A stretch of 53,059 nucleotides of DNA. Source: Ophiocordyceps camponoti-saundersi (nom. inval.). Lineage: Eukaryota; Ascomycota; Sordariomycetes; Hypocreales; Ophiocordycipitaceae. This document shows positions 1 to 12,148 of the stretch, one piece after another. Below the pieces are notes generated by a model. That model had not been told where the DNA came from. It saw only the letters and a list, made by a program, of their open reading frames with translations, and made no database searches. The position numbers and the translations under genes are program-made. The stretch's first letter is position 1. Each line of letters begins with the position of its first letter. The stretch lies in NCBI GenBank assembly GCA_003339415.1, contig PDHQ01000065.1, positions 62,094 to 115,152 of the forward strand. Reading direction: 5' to 3'.

Positions 1-23
1 GGGGGGGGGGGGGGGTGGGGTGT

Positions 24-72
<49 letters not shown>
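1..72. repeat. Poly-G tract at window start
   Basis: Bases 1-15 are G. A few T interruptions follow (16, 21, 23), then an unbroken run of G from 24 to 72. Such a run at the very start of the sequence may be a real homopolymer. It may also be an assembly or sequencing artefact, because two-colour sequencing chemistry reports missing signal as G. The sequence alone cannot separate these. Confidence 0.9.
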
Positions 73-2588
73 CTTTGTCTCTAGCGATGTCCTCAAACTG
101 GGACAATCCCCGTTCCCCGGAAACAATGCTTTCCGTTCTTTAGTTTACCCGCCTAATCGACATCACCTTGTCATCGTTGCTCTGCCAATCCGCAAAGCCG
201 TCCCTCGGCATTCGTGAACGTTTGGAAAGTTTATGACCTGTTGACTTTGTTAGAGGTTAGAAACGGTCTTACCTTGACATTCGACGTCGATTACCTTGTT
301 TAGCTGCGATTTTCGACTCTACGCAAGTCGTGGTAGCATGTGTGTGTGCGATTACAGGCATCATCCCAAGGCCGACAGGCATCAGCCGAGGCCCATGACA
401 TCAGTATCCTCCGGCAAAGTGTCCTTTCCCGGAGCTCGTCTGTCTACTCTGATGAGGCAACCTCGGCTAGCTCTCCACTCTCTCTCCGGGGCGGGAGGGT
501 TAAGTTGCGGCGGAATCGGACAAAGAGAGCAAGGCCTTCTTTTTGTCTCTTAGAATCAAGGAGATATATACACTTGATCGAGAATCCCGGTTCGAAAGGG
601 TTGGGGATGCCTGTCGTTGCCTTCCGAGGAAAAAGTAGTTATCTAGGTGTCCGAGTTGGCCAGGTTGCCCGAGATGGGCACGGTGTAAGACGTCATGAGT
701 CATATGAAGAGAAGGAAATTGGAAGACGGATATTATTGCCTGAACCGGGAAGAGATGACGATGATGTTTCCCAAGTCTTTGCTTCGATCAGGCCTATAGG
801 TATGTATATATATGCGTACGATGTATTGCATAAATAGGCCTCTTGCGTCATAACAGACCTGTAAAGGTAATACTACCAACGCTCTCCACCGGTCGAGGAG
901 GAGGAGGAGGAGGAGGGGAAGACAAGGACACTCACTGGCTGGTAGGAATTCGGCCGTTTGCAGCTTGATAGGTAGGCTAGGATATTCGGCCAAGAGGACG
1001 GAGTGGTAGCATCGACTGCCACTCCTATAGGGAGATGCAACGCCCATGACAACACACAACTCTCCTCGCGGAGGCGACCATGTTCATGCTCGGAAACTCA
1101 GCTATCAGGGTTTCTAATAGGATCAAGTATAGAGGTAAGGAGAACAAGGACGATATATATATATCAGTCGTTGACGATGCTCTGCTCGGATCAAGGGACA
1201 AGATATAGAAGAAACATCCCTACTCTTTCCAAACCTTGCTTAACACCAAGTCAACACTCTGACCGTCGCTCTCTCGCAGTCTTTACGACGCTGGAAGAAG
1301 AAGAAGGAGAGAAAGAAAATGAATCCCATCTCCATCTCCACCCTCATCTTCTTCTCCTTCTCCTCCCTCCTCACAGCCACCACCACATCAGCCAACTCCA
1401 GCGGCCCAACACCCGCCGCTCCCTCGAGACTACACCCCCCGATCCAGGGACTGGCCGACAAGCCTTTCTCCTTCAGTTACTCGCACCTGATGAGTATCGG
1501 GGAGCGTTCGAAACCGATTCTTCATCCGCGGGTCGGGCCTCGACCTACATGCAGCTCTCGTCGTCGGAGGTTGGGAAAGTGTCGTGACTGAACTCCTTTT
1601 TTCTTTTCTTTTGTTTCTCCTTTCTTGCTCGTTTCTTTTTCTTCTTCTTCTTCTTTTCGTCTTCTTCGTCTTTCTTTATCTCGATATTCTCTTGGCGGTT
1701 GATATGAGATGGAAAAAAGGGTGGAAGAGGGGGGGGGGGAAGAAGAGAAGATAAGAGTCGTATATAGGTATACATCAAGCCAGAGATGAGGAAGAAAAAC
1801 AACCTGTTGCTTACAGAGAAATATGGAGATGGCAGACGATCCCTCGAAACTGGTTGCAAACGAAGACTACTCTGCCTGCCTACCTACCTACCTAGGCAAA
1901 CTACCCAGAAGCTGACGAGTTTGAGAGAGAAACTACCCCAGCGGGAGCTATAGATTCCTATAGCTGCTATACAGGGGGGGGGTTCAACGATAAAGGGGGC
2001 AAGGAGACAATCGTCATAATACGTACGTATGTATCTAGTCGCTTTAATTGAGCGCGTCTTAGACCTTGGAAACCTCTCTATTTTAAAGGCAAAGTCTATA
2101 TACATATGAATGAGTTCGAGTAGGTAGGTAGGATCAGGATATACGACAGTGCCAATGCCCCCTATCCAGCCCCGTCCCCTCCAACTTCGCTCACCCACCC
2201 CCCGTAAGCCGTGGAGAGACTCTTCCTCCGTACCAACGAACATATGTGCATACATGCAACTCTGGCAACTACACACACTCACAATAAGCCTCATCGTCAA
2301 TCCCATCCCATCCAACGAAACGTTACGCTGAAACTCTGACTCATTCTCGGCTGTTCCACTGACACGCAAATCGTGTTCGCCCACGAAAAGCCTCATGTTT
2401 CGACTAGCGCCACGGATGGAAACTCATCCGTTGAACCTCTTCCATCTTCTTCTTCTCCTGACCTTCAGAGAGGAGGGGGGGTGGGCGAGGGGAGAAAACG
2501 ATTTTGCGCCGAGACCAGCTTCATCCGACCAAGACAGCCTTTGCATTCGATCTGCTTTCTGCCTCGCCGATTCAGCCACTGCCACCCG
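73..2588. other. Gene-poor stretch with simple repeats
   Basis: No gene is convincing here. Several open frames of 60-195 codons exist on both strands, but none shows a recognisable domain and they overlap each other. Visible structure includes a GGA repeat (about 896-915), a pyrimidine-rich block (1590-1680), a G run (about 1729-1739) and CCTA/TAGG tetranucleotide repeats (about 1878-1896 and 2120-2132). The right part is the downstream flank of the TCF25 gene. Confidence 0.6.
1319..1591 (+). CDS. Possible small secreted protein (doubtful)
   Basis: This is a 90-codon frame whose first 25 residues look like a signal peptide: MNPIS, then a hydrophobic stretch rich in Ile, Leu, Phe and Ser, ending near TTTSA. 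The rest is Pro/Ser/Arg-rich with two Cys near the end and has no recognisable family. A second open frame (1003-1587) overlaps it in another phase, and the region is low in complexity, so the frame may be chance. The only support is the N-terminal composition. No intron or paralogue is visible. Confidence 0.2.
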   Translation: MNPISISTLIFFSFSSLLTATTTSANSSGPTPAAPSRLHPPIQGLADKPFSFSYSHLMSIGERSKPILHPRVGPRPTCSSRRRRLGKCRD

Positions 2589-4706
2589 TCAACTATCCTC
2601 CTCGGCCTCCTCGGCAGGCCACGCGCCTGGTAATCCGACGAGGTCCAGAACCTCGAACCGTCTCGCGCGAGAATCCTCCTCTCCAGCCATCCGTCGACCA
2701 CGTTGGCCATTCCCCGTACGCTCCTCCATCTCTCCTTCTCGACCTCGTCCGAAAATTCTCATCGCTTCTTCCTCTTCTTCTCCTTCTTCTTCCGCATCAT
2801 TTCCGCCCACTCGAGCTGCTGCCATCTCCATCTGCCGCCGCATCAACACGTCAGGCGTTTCCTGAGCCATCAACTCGTCGTCCTCGTCTCCGCCGTTGAG
2901 GCCTCCGGGCATCCAAGGCAGAGCCGGATCCTGTGTCGTCATATAGTCATCCTCTTCTTCTAGCGGCGGCAGCGGATCCCAGTCGTAAAGGTGCCGACTC
3001 TTCGTAAAGACTCTAGGCGCCAAGCTGATCAACGCCACCTCCTGCTCGAGCAGGCAAAGTCTGGATACTGCTCGGTCGACCGGAGCGTCGTGGCTGGGGA
3101 GCGTGGATAAGTCGACCCGATCCATGTCTTTCGTCACGTCCTTGAGCAGAGTCGTAGCCTGCGAGTTGTTCCACAAGTCCTTGGTCTGGTGAATGTAAAG
3201 GCTGGTCCAGAACAGCCTCTCATCCGACTCCGGGCCGATACCCCAGATGGACGGCGGCGCGTCGAGCTTCAGCTCCTGGAAGAGAGAGCAGTACAGCCAC
3301 GGCAACCTCTCGATGCCTTGCTTGACACGAGCCCGGGCTCCCTCGATGTCGCCCATCTGCAATGACGCCAATACGAGCGTCTGCCGGATGTAGACGACAT
3401 CGGGCATGTCGTCGCGCTGGTCCAGATAATTCAGGAAGTCGACGAGCCACCGCGACTCGTGAGCTCGGATGGCCAAGCCGTGGATGTGATTCCTCATCGC
3501 GTACGGGTCGGCAGGGTCCAGGCTGTACAGGAGCCTCGCCCACTCCAGAGCGGTTCGAAACGTCCCCTTACGGACGAGGGTTTGTATGTAGAAATATCCT
3601 GCCAGCCAAAATTGCCGGTTCTCGGACCTGCCAAATTCCATACGGGCACAGCCGCGTTCCATGTCCCGCTTGAACGAGGCTGTGGCCACCCTGCCAAAGC
3701 TGAACAAGGCTCTCTCGCGGAGCTCGGCCGAAAAGGCCATGTTCTGCTCCATCTTGGCCATCAAGCTCACCTGCAGCAAGGTCGAGATATGGTACGCTTC
3801 GGGAAGGGGAGAAAAAGTTTAGCTTCGTCCACCTTCTCGCGCGTCAGACACTGGGATACGATACTCACGATGACGCTGAAGCAGATGCACCATGTTCATA
3901 TGGTCCAGCACATGTATCGTGCTGAGAAACATCTGCTGCACTGAAACGTATTCCTTGGCGTGCACAAAGCCATATTCCGTCCATGATCCGTCAGCCGCCT
4001 TGCCCATCTCCTTCATCATCAAGCCGTCGCTTGACTTTCCCGGCCAACTGTCCCAACCCTGGACGAAGAGGTTTCGTCGCAACGACAGTTCGGATAACTT
4101 GGACGGGCCTTGCGCCAATCGAAGATACTGCTCGATATCCATCCCTTCAGCACCGTTGTTGTGCGGCCGACGATGGCTCGCTGCCAGCTCCTCTCTTCGG
4201 CTCGCCTCGATGACTTCTTTACCAAAGATATTCGTCATTTCATTCAACACTCTGAGATGATATGCGTTGACTGCGAGCAAGTCGTTCGTTGGCAACGACG
4301 TCGGCGAAGTCGTAGCTGTCTCGTTACTTTGCGCATCGATGCGTAGCTCCTGTAGCGCCTTGTCGATCTCGTCTTCCTCCTCCCCTGGGGCCTCATCTTC
4401 TTCCGTCTTTTTGTTCTTCTTTTTCTTCTTGCTCTTCCTCTTTTGCTTCTTCGCCTTGTTCCCGCCGCCACTCGCCCCGGGCTGAGATCGGCTCAGGTCT
4501 GGTTCGGCTTCGGCTTCGTCCTCGCTCTGACTCGCGTCTTCCTCCTCACCCTCGCCACCGAGCGCCGCAAATAGGTTCGGTCGAGGCTTCGATACCGCGG
4601 TCGGTACTTCATCGTCTTCGCTCTCCTCGACAACGTCACCTGTGGATTCTCGCGTCTTTTGAAGGTCACGCTGTTGCTGTAGCTTCCGCAGTTGCCGACT
4701 GGACAT
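2589..4706 (-). CDS. TCF25: TCF25/Rqc1-family protein
   Basis: The coding sequence is complement(join(2589..3796, 3869..4706)), 681 residues. The start is the ATG that opens with MSSRQLRKLQQQRD, the conserved N-terminus of TCF25 (human Nulp1; yeast Rqc1). Residues from about 25 to 130 are acidic followed by a Lys-rich stretch. The conserved helical core follows, and the single intron (72 bp, donor GTGAGT) falls inside the family motif HLLQRHPYHISTLLQ, which splicing restores exactly. The C-terminus is acidic and Arg-rich. In yeast, Rqc1 works with Ltn1 and Cdc48 in the ribosome quality control complex that clears stalled nascent chains; the same role is inferred here. It is transcribed in the same direction as the Scd6 gene upstream, with 732 bp between them. 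Family assignment is firm; the molecular role is by homology. Confidence 0.93.
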
Positions 4707-5438
4707 GGCTGCTAACTGAGCGATCAAAAAGCTGCTTCCTTAAGCTTCGAGGTGGCACAGCCGTTGATTAACGGTCTCCGATTACCCGGCTGATTAGGCA
4801 AACGTCAGTATTTGGGATTCCATCCGTGATGGATGACGGCGTAACCGTAACGTGACGATTTAGATAGTATCCACTTGGCGGGGCGATGCTTATATCGGGG
4901 GTGAAGCAACCCTTCTTCCTTAGGTGCCCTTTAGCAGCGAGAGGGAGAGGTTGTGAGTCTTGAACTCGAGTAGCAGGCCACACCCACAGCAAGACTTTAT
5001 TGCCTACAGTGGGTTGGTTGGAAGTGTTGACTCTCTTTCCGCTGGCCGACTATTCGTGGATAACCGATCAATGCCTAACAGCTACCCTTTCGTACGCACC
5101 GATCCTCATCAACAGGCCGCCGGTAAGAACGCCGCACTTTCATTTCCCCTTTTTAAAGAAAAAACCGCTTAACTCTCCATTCCTTTGTTCACAGTGAAAG
5201 CATCAGTCTCTATCGCCAAAGCTCTGAGCCTGGCACTTTGCCCCTTATCGTCCGCCGACCCCATCCCGGGTTTGATAACCGTTTGTTCGCAGAGCCCGCC
5301 CCCGTTCGGCATCGCCCGATCCAAACTCCTTCATGTCCGACCCGAAGCCGCTGTCATCCGCCACAGAGATCATGAAACCTTTGAACTGTGCTTTTCATCG
5401 TGCAACTTGCGAGACAATCGCCTCGAATCCTCTCGTCG
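4707..5438. other. Intergenic: TCF25 promoter, Scd6 3' flank
   Basis: Between two minus-strand genes. I see no ORF with family support and no strong repeat. The part next to 4707 must hold the TCF25 promoter and 5' leader, and the part next to 5438 the Scd6 3' UTR. Confidence 0.6.
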
Positions 5439-7396
5439 CTACCAGTCAGCTGCGGCAGGCTGAGATTGCGCCCAGTTACCCCCCCGGTTGCCTCCTCGTC
5501 CGTACCCTCGTCCGCGGTTTCCCCGGCCGCGTCCGCGGCCACGGTAATGTCGGTATCCACCGTCAACGCTCCCTTGTCCAAACGTCTCCATGTTCTTGCG
5601 TTGCTCCTCGCCGCGCCACTCGCGGCCGCCGGGCTTTTGGCCGTTGTTCTCAGCCCTGTCCTTGGCTTCGCTTGAGATGTTATCGAAGAAAGACTTGGAT
5701 TTGTTGTATGCAATGGCCGGGTTGCCATTCATCACCTCGGTTTCCGGGTTTGTCGTAATCTCCACTGGGTTCTCTGCCATGGGAGATCCTGCGATTGCTT
5801 CTTTGGCAATCTCATGCCTGTTAAACTTGGCGTTTGACTGCTGAAAGTCAAAGTCGGAGTCCGGCACTTCAACCTTTTGTGTCGCCTGTCGCCCTCCGCG
5901 CCCGCGCCCGCGGCCCGAAGCCACCCCTCTGCCGGCATTGACCCTCATCTCGTTGACTTTGTTCGTCAGGTTGTCCATCGCATTGCCTCCGCCGCCGAGC
6001 TGTGCCATCGCTGCGGCGACGGCGGCACGTGCTGCGTTTGTAGCGTCTTCCACACTGGCTGGTCCGGCTGCGACGTTGGCCTTGACTGTTACCTGGCCTG
6101 CTTTCCCGCTAGAAGGGAGCGTGAAGGGTTTAGCACTCGGCCCAGACAGTGGCACCACAGGGGTAATTCTGTTATTTCGTGGAGCAGTTGGTATCGAGGG
6201 CTTGGACGTATCAACAGCGTTAGGGAAAGATCCGCTGCCACTCAGATTCGTGGCCGCTGCCTTCACCTCTTCAGCAGACGGCTTGGATTCTATGGGTGGG
6301 CTCGGTGCCTTGCTTGGCTGACGGCTAGGCTGCGTTGGAGGCTTGGAGTCTGCTTGGGCGGCTTTGAACGAAGGGGTCGCCGATCGAAGTCGATCCTGAC
6401 CAGGCCCGACCGGACCGGCCTTGGCGTCTTGCGGAGGTCCCGCAGGAGGCGGTTGTTGCTGGTTCGGGGCCTCTGTGCCCGGAGGGCCACCCGAAGTTGG
6501 CGGTGCGAATTGGGCACCCCATGGAGCCGGGCCGCCTGGAGGAAAACCTTGACCAGCAGGGAACCAGTGAGGTGGGGGAGGATAAGGCATGCCGAACCCG
6601 GATCCGGGACCCGGCATGGGACCGGGGCCGCCGCCACGTCCCCAAGAACCTGGAGGAGGCGGTCCGCCGTAAAAGTTGTTGGGGGGGTAAGGGTGTTGAA
6701 AATTGCCGGCTGCGGGAGGCGCTGGTTGGCCTGGTGCGCTGTCGCGCGGTCGAGCCTGACCAATTTATTAGCAAAGGCAGCATGACACATGCGAGAAGTG
6801 AAAGGTGAAAGTAGTAGTCTCCGATATCAGAAGGAAGGCAACGGAAGTTTCGACATGATGAATTTATGCGCTTTCCGACATGAAAGAATTTTACATCCGC
6901 AATATTTCATCATCGAAGATAGGGCAAAGGAGAAAAGGGTTGTGTGGCAAACTTACACCAACGATAGCAGGGTCATCAGGCATAGCAGGCGGAGGCTTGT
7001 TCTCCTTGACGGCTGGGTGCTCCTCAATGCGCAGATCCTTCACATCGCTGCCACGGAAGACGATGTACTCGTAAACCTGGTCGGAGGGTGCGATTTCGTC
7101 TTCGGCTCTGCCCCGTCGGCCCTCAGTCCCGAAAGAACGGACATTTTCGAGGGAAACTGTGGACTCGTCCGAGTTGATCTCATGGAGAGTGCCGACGTAG
7201 CTGCGACTGGATGTCAGCTTCAGAAATCCAGAGTAGAGAAGATAGACATGTGGGAACGAACCGAATGTCACTCTTTGAAATGAGTGATATGCGTGACCTG
7301 TACAGTATCCAGTCAGCCGGAGTTTGAACGATTGAGGCCGAGGGATGGAGAGATGGAATCTGGCCAGGGCTATCCATACCCAAGGAACTCGGACAT
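5439..7396 (-). CDS. SCD6: Scd6/LSM14 mRNA decapping and translation repressor
   Basis: The coding sequence is complement(join(5439..6755, 6957..7200, 7262..7297, 7380..7396)), 537 residues. Exon 1 is only 17 nt (MSEFL plus two bases) and exon 2 is 36 nt. Joined, they give MSEFLGSRISLISKSDIRY, the start of the LSm14 domain, which runs to about residue 80 in exon 3 (YVGTLHEINS, VRSFGTEGRR, VYEYIVFRGSDVKDL). A Pro/Gly/Gln-rich linker follows, then the FDF-type stretch (SDFDFQQSNAKFNRHE), an FFDNISSEAKDR motif of the FFD/TFG type, and a C-terminal RGG/RG-rich tail. In yeast, Scd6 binds eIF4G through RGG repeats and joins Dhh1 and Dcp2 in P-bodies. Introns are 201, 61 and 82 bp; the 61-bp intron uses a GTTCGT donor. 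Very secure as a family. Confidence 0.95.
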
Positions 7397-8320
7397 CCGG
7401 GCCCAGGTGCCACGTTGAGCACGTAGCGAGCTATATCGCGATAGGTTTTGAGGGTATTCTGGCTCGGATAGGCAGAAAATAGAGGATGAAGTCGAGACAC
7501 GGTTGGGAGCGAAGGGAGTGTTGAGAGGTGTTTTTTTAACCCGGCAAAGATTTGTGAGGCTGGGCTGGAGCTTTTACGAGCTGTGGCTGGGGCCATCCTG
7601 GTAAGTCCATATGGAGGTACCAAGGTGCGGAGTGCGGAGGCGGCTGTACGGCGGCCTATCATCGGCTATTCCGAAACTTGTTCGACCCGGCCGTAGCATG
7701 TGTGAAGGCGTGCATCACATTAGGTAGGCCGCAGGCATGATATATTCAGTATGCACCTACGGACGTACATACACTGCGTGCCACTATCCGCACAACGCAA
7801 TTGTGCTGTATCCGTATTTACCTCTGCATACACATTTTGTTGATTGTGAAAAGTTGCTTTTTTCTCAAGAAACAATAAAGTGTGATAATAAGAGGACAGT
7901 AAGCTTATCCTGCTTTGACGCTATTGTCTGGCGTACCGGTTCATGATTACCTAGCGCGGCATCACGGGCTGCCCCAAGGCTTGCTACTGTCCTAAGGTTT
8001 GTACATACAATGTATAAAGGCGGATCTTGCTCTCCGAGTGCATTTATTAAGTTAAGAGAATTCAAAAGTCGAGAAAGCCGAATGGGAAAACTGCGTAGGG
8101 CTTGTAACATAAATCTAGGTGGCTACGTCAACCAGGACGCGCGGCGTAACATAACTGCTCGCCCATGCCTCTCTATAGTCCGCAAGACCATTCATCTCTT
8201 ACGAACTCATAATTCTCAGGCCAGCTCATCAGACGCCTCGCCGAGGCTCGAAAGACTCGAGGCAGAAAAGGCAGATGCTTCGTTCCAAAACCGTCCGCAA
8301 CTCCGAGCAGAAAACACGCT
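7397..8320. other. Intergenic: Scd6 promoter, Vti1 3' flank
   Basis: Nothing gene-like is supported. The antisense frame at 7180-7662 is only the Scd6 first exons read through introns. The stretch 7740-8110 is moderately AT-rich and fits the Scd6 upstream region and the Vti1 3' UTR. Confidence 0.55.
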
Positions 8321-9131
8321 TTACCTGAACTTGCTGATGATGACAGCGAGGATAAGAATAACAAGAACAGTAATAATGGCAACGGTAATGAGACGGTTCG
8401 TTGCCATCCTGCACTCTCGTGTCAGCAGGTTTCCCCAGCCTGCTGCTCCGAGGGATCCACATTACCTCCGCGCCATGCCCCGCAACGTCTTTACGCTCCT
8501 GTCGACATAGCCTTCGCTGCTCAACAGCCGGTCGTGCGTATGCTGAATCATCTCGCGCTGACCGTGCAGGTTTGCGAGCGTGTCGGCGCCGATAGCTTCG
8601 GTTTCGCTGGCAAGCGCCTGGCTGGCCTTTAACCGCTGTGTGCTCCGGTCGAGCCGGTCTGTTCCGGACAGGAGCTGCTGGCGCTGTTCATGGTGGACAT
8701 CTGAAGACCCGGCTGGCTCGTCGCGATAGCGAGAGCCGAAGAGAGCGGAGCGGTCGGATGAGAGTGAGGTGAGCTTTCGTCGGCTGGCGTCGACATCGGC
8801 TTCGTAGTTGCGGAAGCGTTGATTTGCCTTGGCTCGCGAGGCAGTCGGTATATTTTGCTTTTCGAGACGCATCTGCCCGAGCTGCACGTGGTTGGGGTAT
8901 TGAGCGGGCGTCTCGAAGGCGACACAGGCCGGGGGATGGGGAAGCGCATACCAGTTCATCGGCCTCCTCGAGAGCACGTTCGGCCTGGCTGATGGAAGAC
9001 TTTCGAGGCTCGCCAGAGAGTTCGGGGATCTGATCCAGCTTTTGCGACAGATCGGCCTGAACGAGCTTGAGTTCCGCTTCGTAGGAGCCGAACAACTCAG
9101 AGCCGACGTCGGTGTCGAGGGGGTTGGCCAT
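8321..9131 (-). CDS. VTI1: Vti1 v-SNARE
   Basis: The coding sequence is complement(join(8321..8408, 8466..8881, 8952..9131)), 227 residues, the usual fungal Vti1 length. It starts MANPLDTDVGSELFGSYEAE. The N-terminal helical (Habc) domain covers about residues 8-100. The Qb-SNARE helix covers about 130-195, with GTDRLDRSTQRL and a central Gln in HGQREMI. A single C-terminal membrane helix (ITVAIITVLVILILAVIIS) ends in KFR. The two introns (57 and 70 bp) were placed where splicing restores EADEL-LGQMRLEK and RGMARR-MATNRL. Vti1 works in Golgi-endosome, vacuole and retrograde fusion. The gene is divergent from the FAD oxidoreductase gene, with 1.1 kb between starts. Confidence 0.95.
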
Positions 9132-10262
9132 TCTCGGAGAGGTAGGAGCCAGCGAGGGCGTCGTCAGCGATGAAGCAAGCGTTCGTGTGTTCGGTTCGTC
9201 GGTGCGTCAAGGCGCGATGTGTAGACGGTCAGCGAAGCAAATCGTAGTCGTGTCGTCGTTGTCGTTGTCGTAGCCAAGACTGCATAGCCACGGGGGGCGG
9301 GCAATCGTGTCACCGGATGGGGGTCGAGACAGCACCACGTGACATGGTCCGTGCGGGGATAGGGAAATTTTCCTAACTCGAAAGCGCCGTCGTCTGGTCT
9401 CGTCCCTTCGATCTTTTCTCCTCAAGAAAGTTGATTTTCCCCCGGTTCGAAGAAAAACTACGGCTCGACGTCTCGATTATTGGTCTATGGCGTCGGGTTG
9501 AAACCAGCTGGGCAGAGTATTGTGTTTTTTTCGCACGGCGCTTTCTGAATTGGATATTCGATCTTACGTTGACCGATTCCGTTGGGTGTCCGACATACCT
9601 ACCTAGCCAAATACATATCAGAGATGGCCATGGGAATAATCGTAGAAAGTACGAAAACGGCCGCGCGGTATCAGATTCCATCCCGCCTCCGTCTAGCCTT
9701 TTATTGATTGACACCTCTCCAATCTGCATTGAAGGGCTTCCTACCTACAAACATACCCGAATATACATATATACGCATCTCTTGTATGTGTATGTATATA
9801 TGTATGTATGCACATACGAGCAAGGGGAGACTCTGAATAGCAATTCCAACCTTAAAGATGGTTGATGTTGTTTGTTGTTCACTTGCCAGTAAAGACTCTT
9901 CATACAGCGCTGAGCCCTTGGTGACGTATTCCGTACCAACAGCCATCATCTGCGAGTACCTACACGCCAGCCAAGTCTACGGAAAGTACCTCCCCCGGCA
10001 GCCGGATGGACGAAGCACACTAGCAAAGACCCCAAAGCATCTACCGGCGGTCTCATGTTTCACTGTTCCCCAACCTACCACCCTCTCTCCACCACCACTA
10101 CCAACAACATCGCCCAGCTACGGCGTCGCCGTGCCGCATGTGAAAACCTTCTTCCCGCTGCTCACGACACTCCTCCTCCTCCTCCTCCTCCTCCTCCTCC
10201 TCCTCCTCCATGTCTTGTCGTCGTCGTCGAGAGTAGACCAATCCCCCGTCTGGCTCGTTCCA
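9132..10262. other. Divergent promoter region, Vti1 / FAD oxidoreductase
   Basis: This region lies between two divergently transcribed genes. It contains a CACGTG hexamer near 9336, TATG/TACATA-rich repeats around 9760-9810 and a TCC trinucleotide repeat at 10171-10209. The long plus-strand frame beginning at 9858 reads this repeat as poly-Leu. I treat it as untranslated leader because the conserved FAD-binding protein begins at the ATG at 10263. Confidence 0.6.
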
Positions 10263-11877
10263 ATGACGCCCCCCGTCGAAAGGTTCAGCAGGAAGAAAGT
10301 GGCCATTGTTGGCAGCGGCTGCACTGGCATTGCCGCGTTATGGGCTTTGAATCGCACTCATCATGACGTCTATCTTTACGAGGCGAGTGACCGTCTCGGT
10401 GGCCACACCAACACCGTTCAATGGAGGACCGGCAAATACACGACCGCCGTCGACACAGGCTTCATTGTTCTGAACACGGCAACATATCGTAAGTCTACAT
10501 GCTACGAGACTCGCTCGGGGCTTACATCGTCGCAGCCAACTTTATAAGCTTCCTACAGAAGCTCAACATCCCGACCGAGCCCACCGAGATGACCTTTAGT
10601 GTCTCCCGTGACGGAGGGCTCTTCGAATGGGCTGGCAGCAGCTTGACCGCCCTGTTCTGTCAGAAGAGAAACCTCTTGTCGCCTCGGATGTGGAGAATGA
10701 TATTCGACATCGTGCGCTTCAACCAATTCGCCTTGGATTTGCTCATCGACGATGATGATGACGTCGGTTCTTACGAATCCGTTGGCCAGTATCTGAACCG
10801 CGAGGGATACTCGGACGCCTTCCGGGACGATTATCTGATACCCATGACGGCCGCCGTGTGGAGCACCAGCCCGGACAAGTGCTCTCTTCAGTTTCCCGTC
10901 GTCACCCTTGTTCGCTTCTTGTAAGCGGGCCACGTTGGTGCGCTGGCATTTCCTCTCATGCTGACAATCCCTGCAGGTGGAATCACCACCTCCTGTCCAC
11001 GGTCGCCGCCCGTCCGCAGTGGTTGACTCTCAAAGACGGATCCAAGTCATACATCGACGCCGTCATGCGAGGCTTCCCTCCGAACCACCTCTTCATGAAT
11101 ACGCCAATCAGCCGTGTTTCCAATGATGCCAACGGCCGTGTCGTATTACATCTCGAACACGGTCGAGCGGATGTCTACGATCATGTTATCCTCGCTACTC
11201 ACGGAGACGAAGCCTTCTCCATCATCGAATCATCAGCAACGGAACAAGAGCGATCTATCCTGTCTAGCTTCGAAACCTCGCACAACGAGGCCGTGTTGCA
11301 TTCGGACCTGACCTTGATGCCCAAGAATCGCAAGGCCTGGACGAGCTGGAATTACCTCACTCAGTCTTCCGCTTCGAGAGCAAATGTTGATCAAGTCTCC
11401 CTCACCTACAACATGAACATCCTCCAGCATATACCTCGTCAGCAGTTTGGCGATGTTTTGGTGACTCTCAACCCCCCTCACCGTCCGCTTTCCTCAACCA
11501 CTCAAGGTCGATATTTCTATTCTCACCCCCTGTACACTGTGGAGGCCGTGCGTGCGCAGAAGCAGCTTCGTCTCATCCAGAATAAGCGAGGCATCAGCTA
11601 TGCCGGTGCGTGGACCAAGTATGGATTTCACGAAGACGGCTTCACCAGCGGCCTTTTTGTCGCTCAGCAACATCTCGGCGCCAGGCTGCCCTTTGAACTT
11701 TGCGATTCGACGCACAGCCGAGGCAAGAAGCCTGTTCTGGGCTTTGTCGATTATATTCTACGGCTCTTGATTCTTCTTATTCAGGTCTTTCTCATCAAGC
11801 TTCCACCATTGATGATGGAGGCTGTCAGACACAGGGGCAAACCGTTACCGAATGGCATCAAGACGAAGAGAGTATGA
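10263..11877 (+). CDS. FAD-dependent oxidoreductase, COG2907-like
   Basis: The coding sequence is join(10263..10488, 10536..10920, 10977..11877), 503 residues. The start [12 protein letters not shown] is chosen because the Rossmann fold follows at once: [10 protein letters not shown] (GxGxxG at residues 17-22), then [17 protein letters not shown], the FAD-binding GG motif of the amine oxidase superfamily. VDTGFIVLN followed by TYPNF across the first intron matches the COG2907 group of predicted FAD-binding proteins. Introns are 47 and 56 bp with GTAAGT and GTAAGC donors. A hydrophobic stretch near the C-terminus (about residues 455-475) could be a membrane anchor. The substrate is unknown; many fungal genomes label such proteins amine oxidase, which I do not claim. 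It lies 271 bp upstream of COX11 in the same direction. Confidence 0.88.
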
Positions 11878-12148
11878 CGGGAAAAAGAATAGTTGCTGAT
11901 GAAAGGGTTTTTTGAGCTTTCGACGTTTCTTGTCTGTTCTTCTTTTTTTTTTCCTGGATAAAATCGATCTGCAGGCAATAAAATGGCAAGCCTGGATGTG
12001 CCACTTTGGATGTGCGGAATTTGACGTCGATCGTCCATCTAGGGTAGCCCGTGTCTGCGAGGGTCAACTGGCCGATATCAATTGTAGCGTTCTTCATTTT
12101 ACACCTCTCTGTGCCTTGTCTTCCAACTTCACCTCCACAAACAAAGCT

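Noticed and set aside
9858..10547. Long plus-strand frame with poly-Leu before the FAD domain
   Set aside because: The Leu run is a TCC microsatellite and the conserved protein starts at 10263; the upstream part has no family support.
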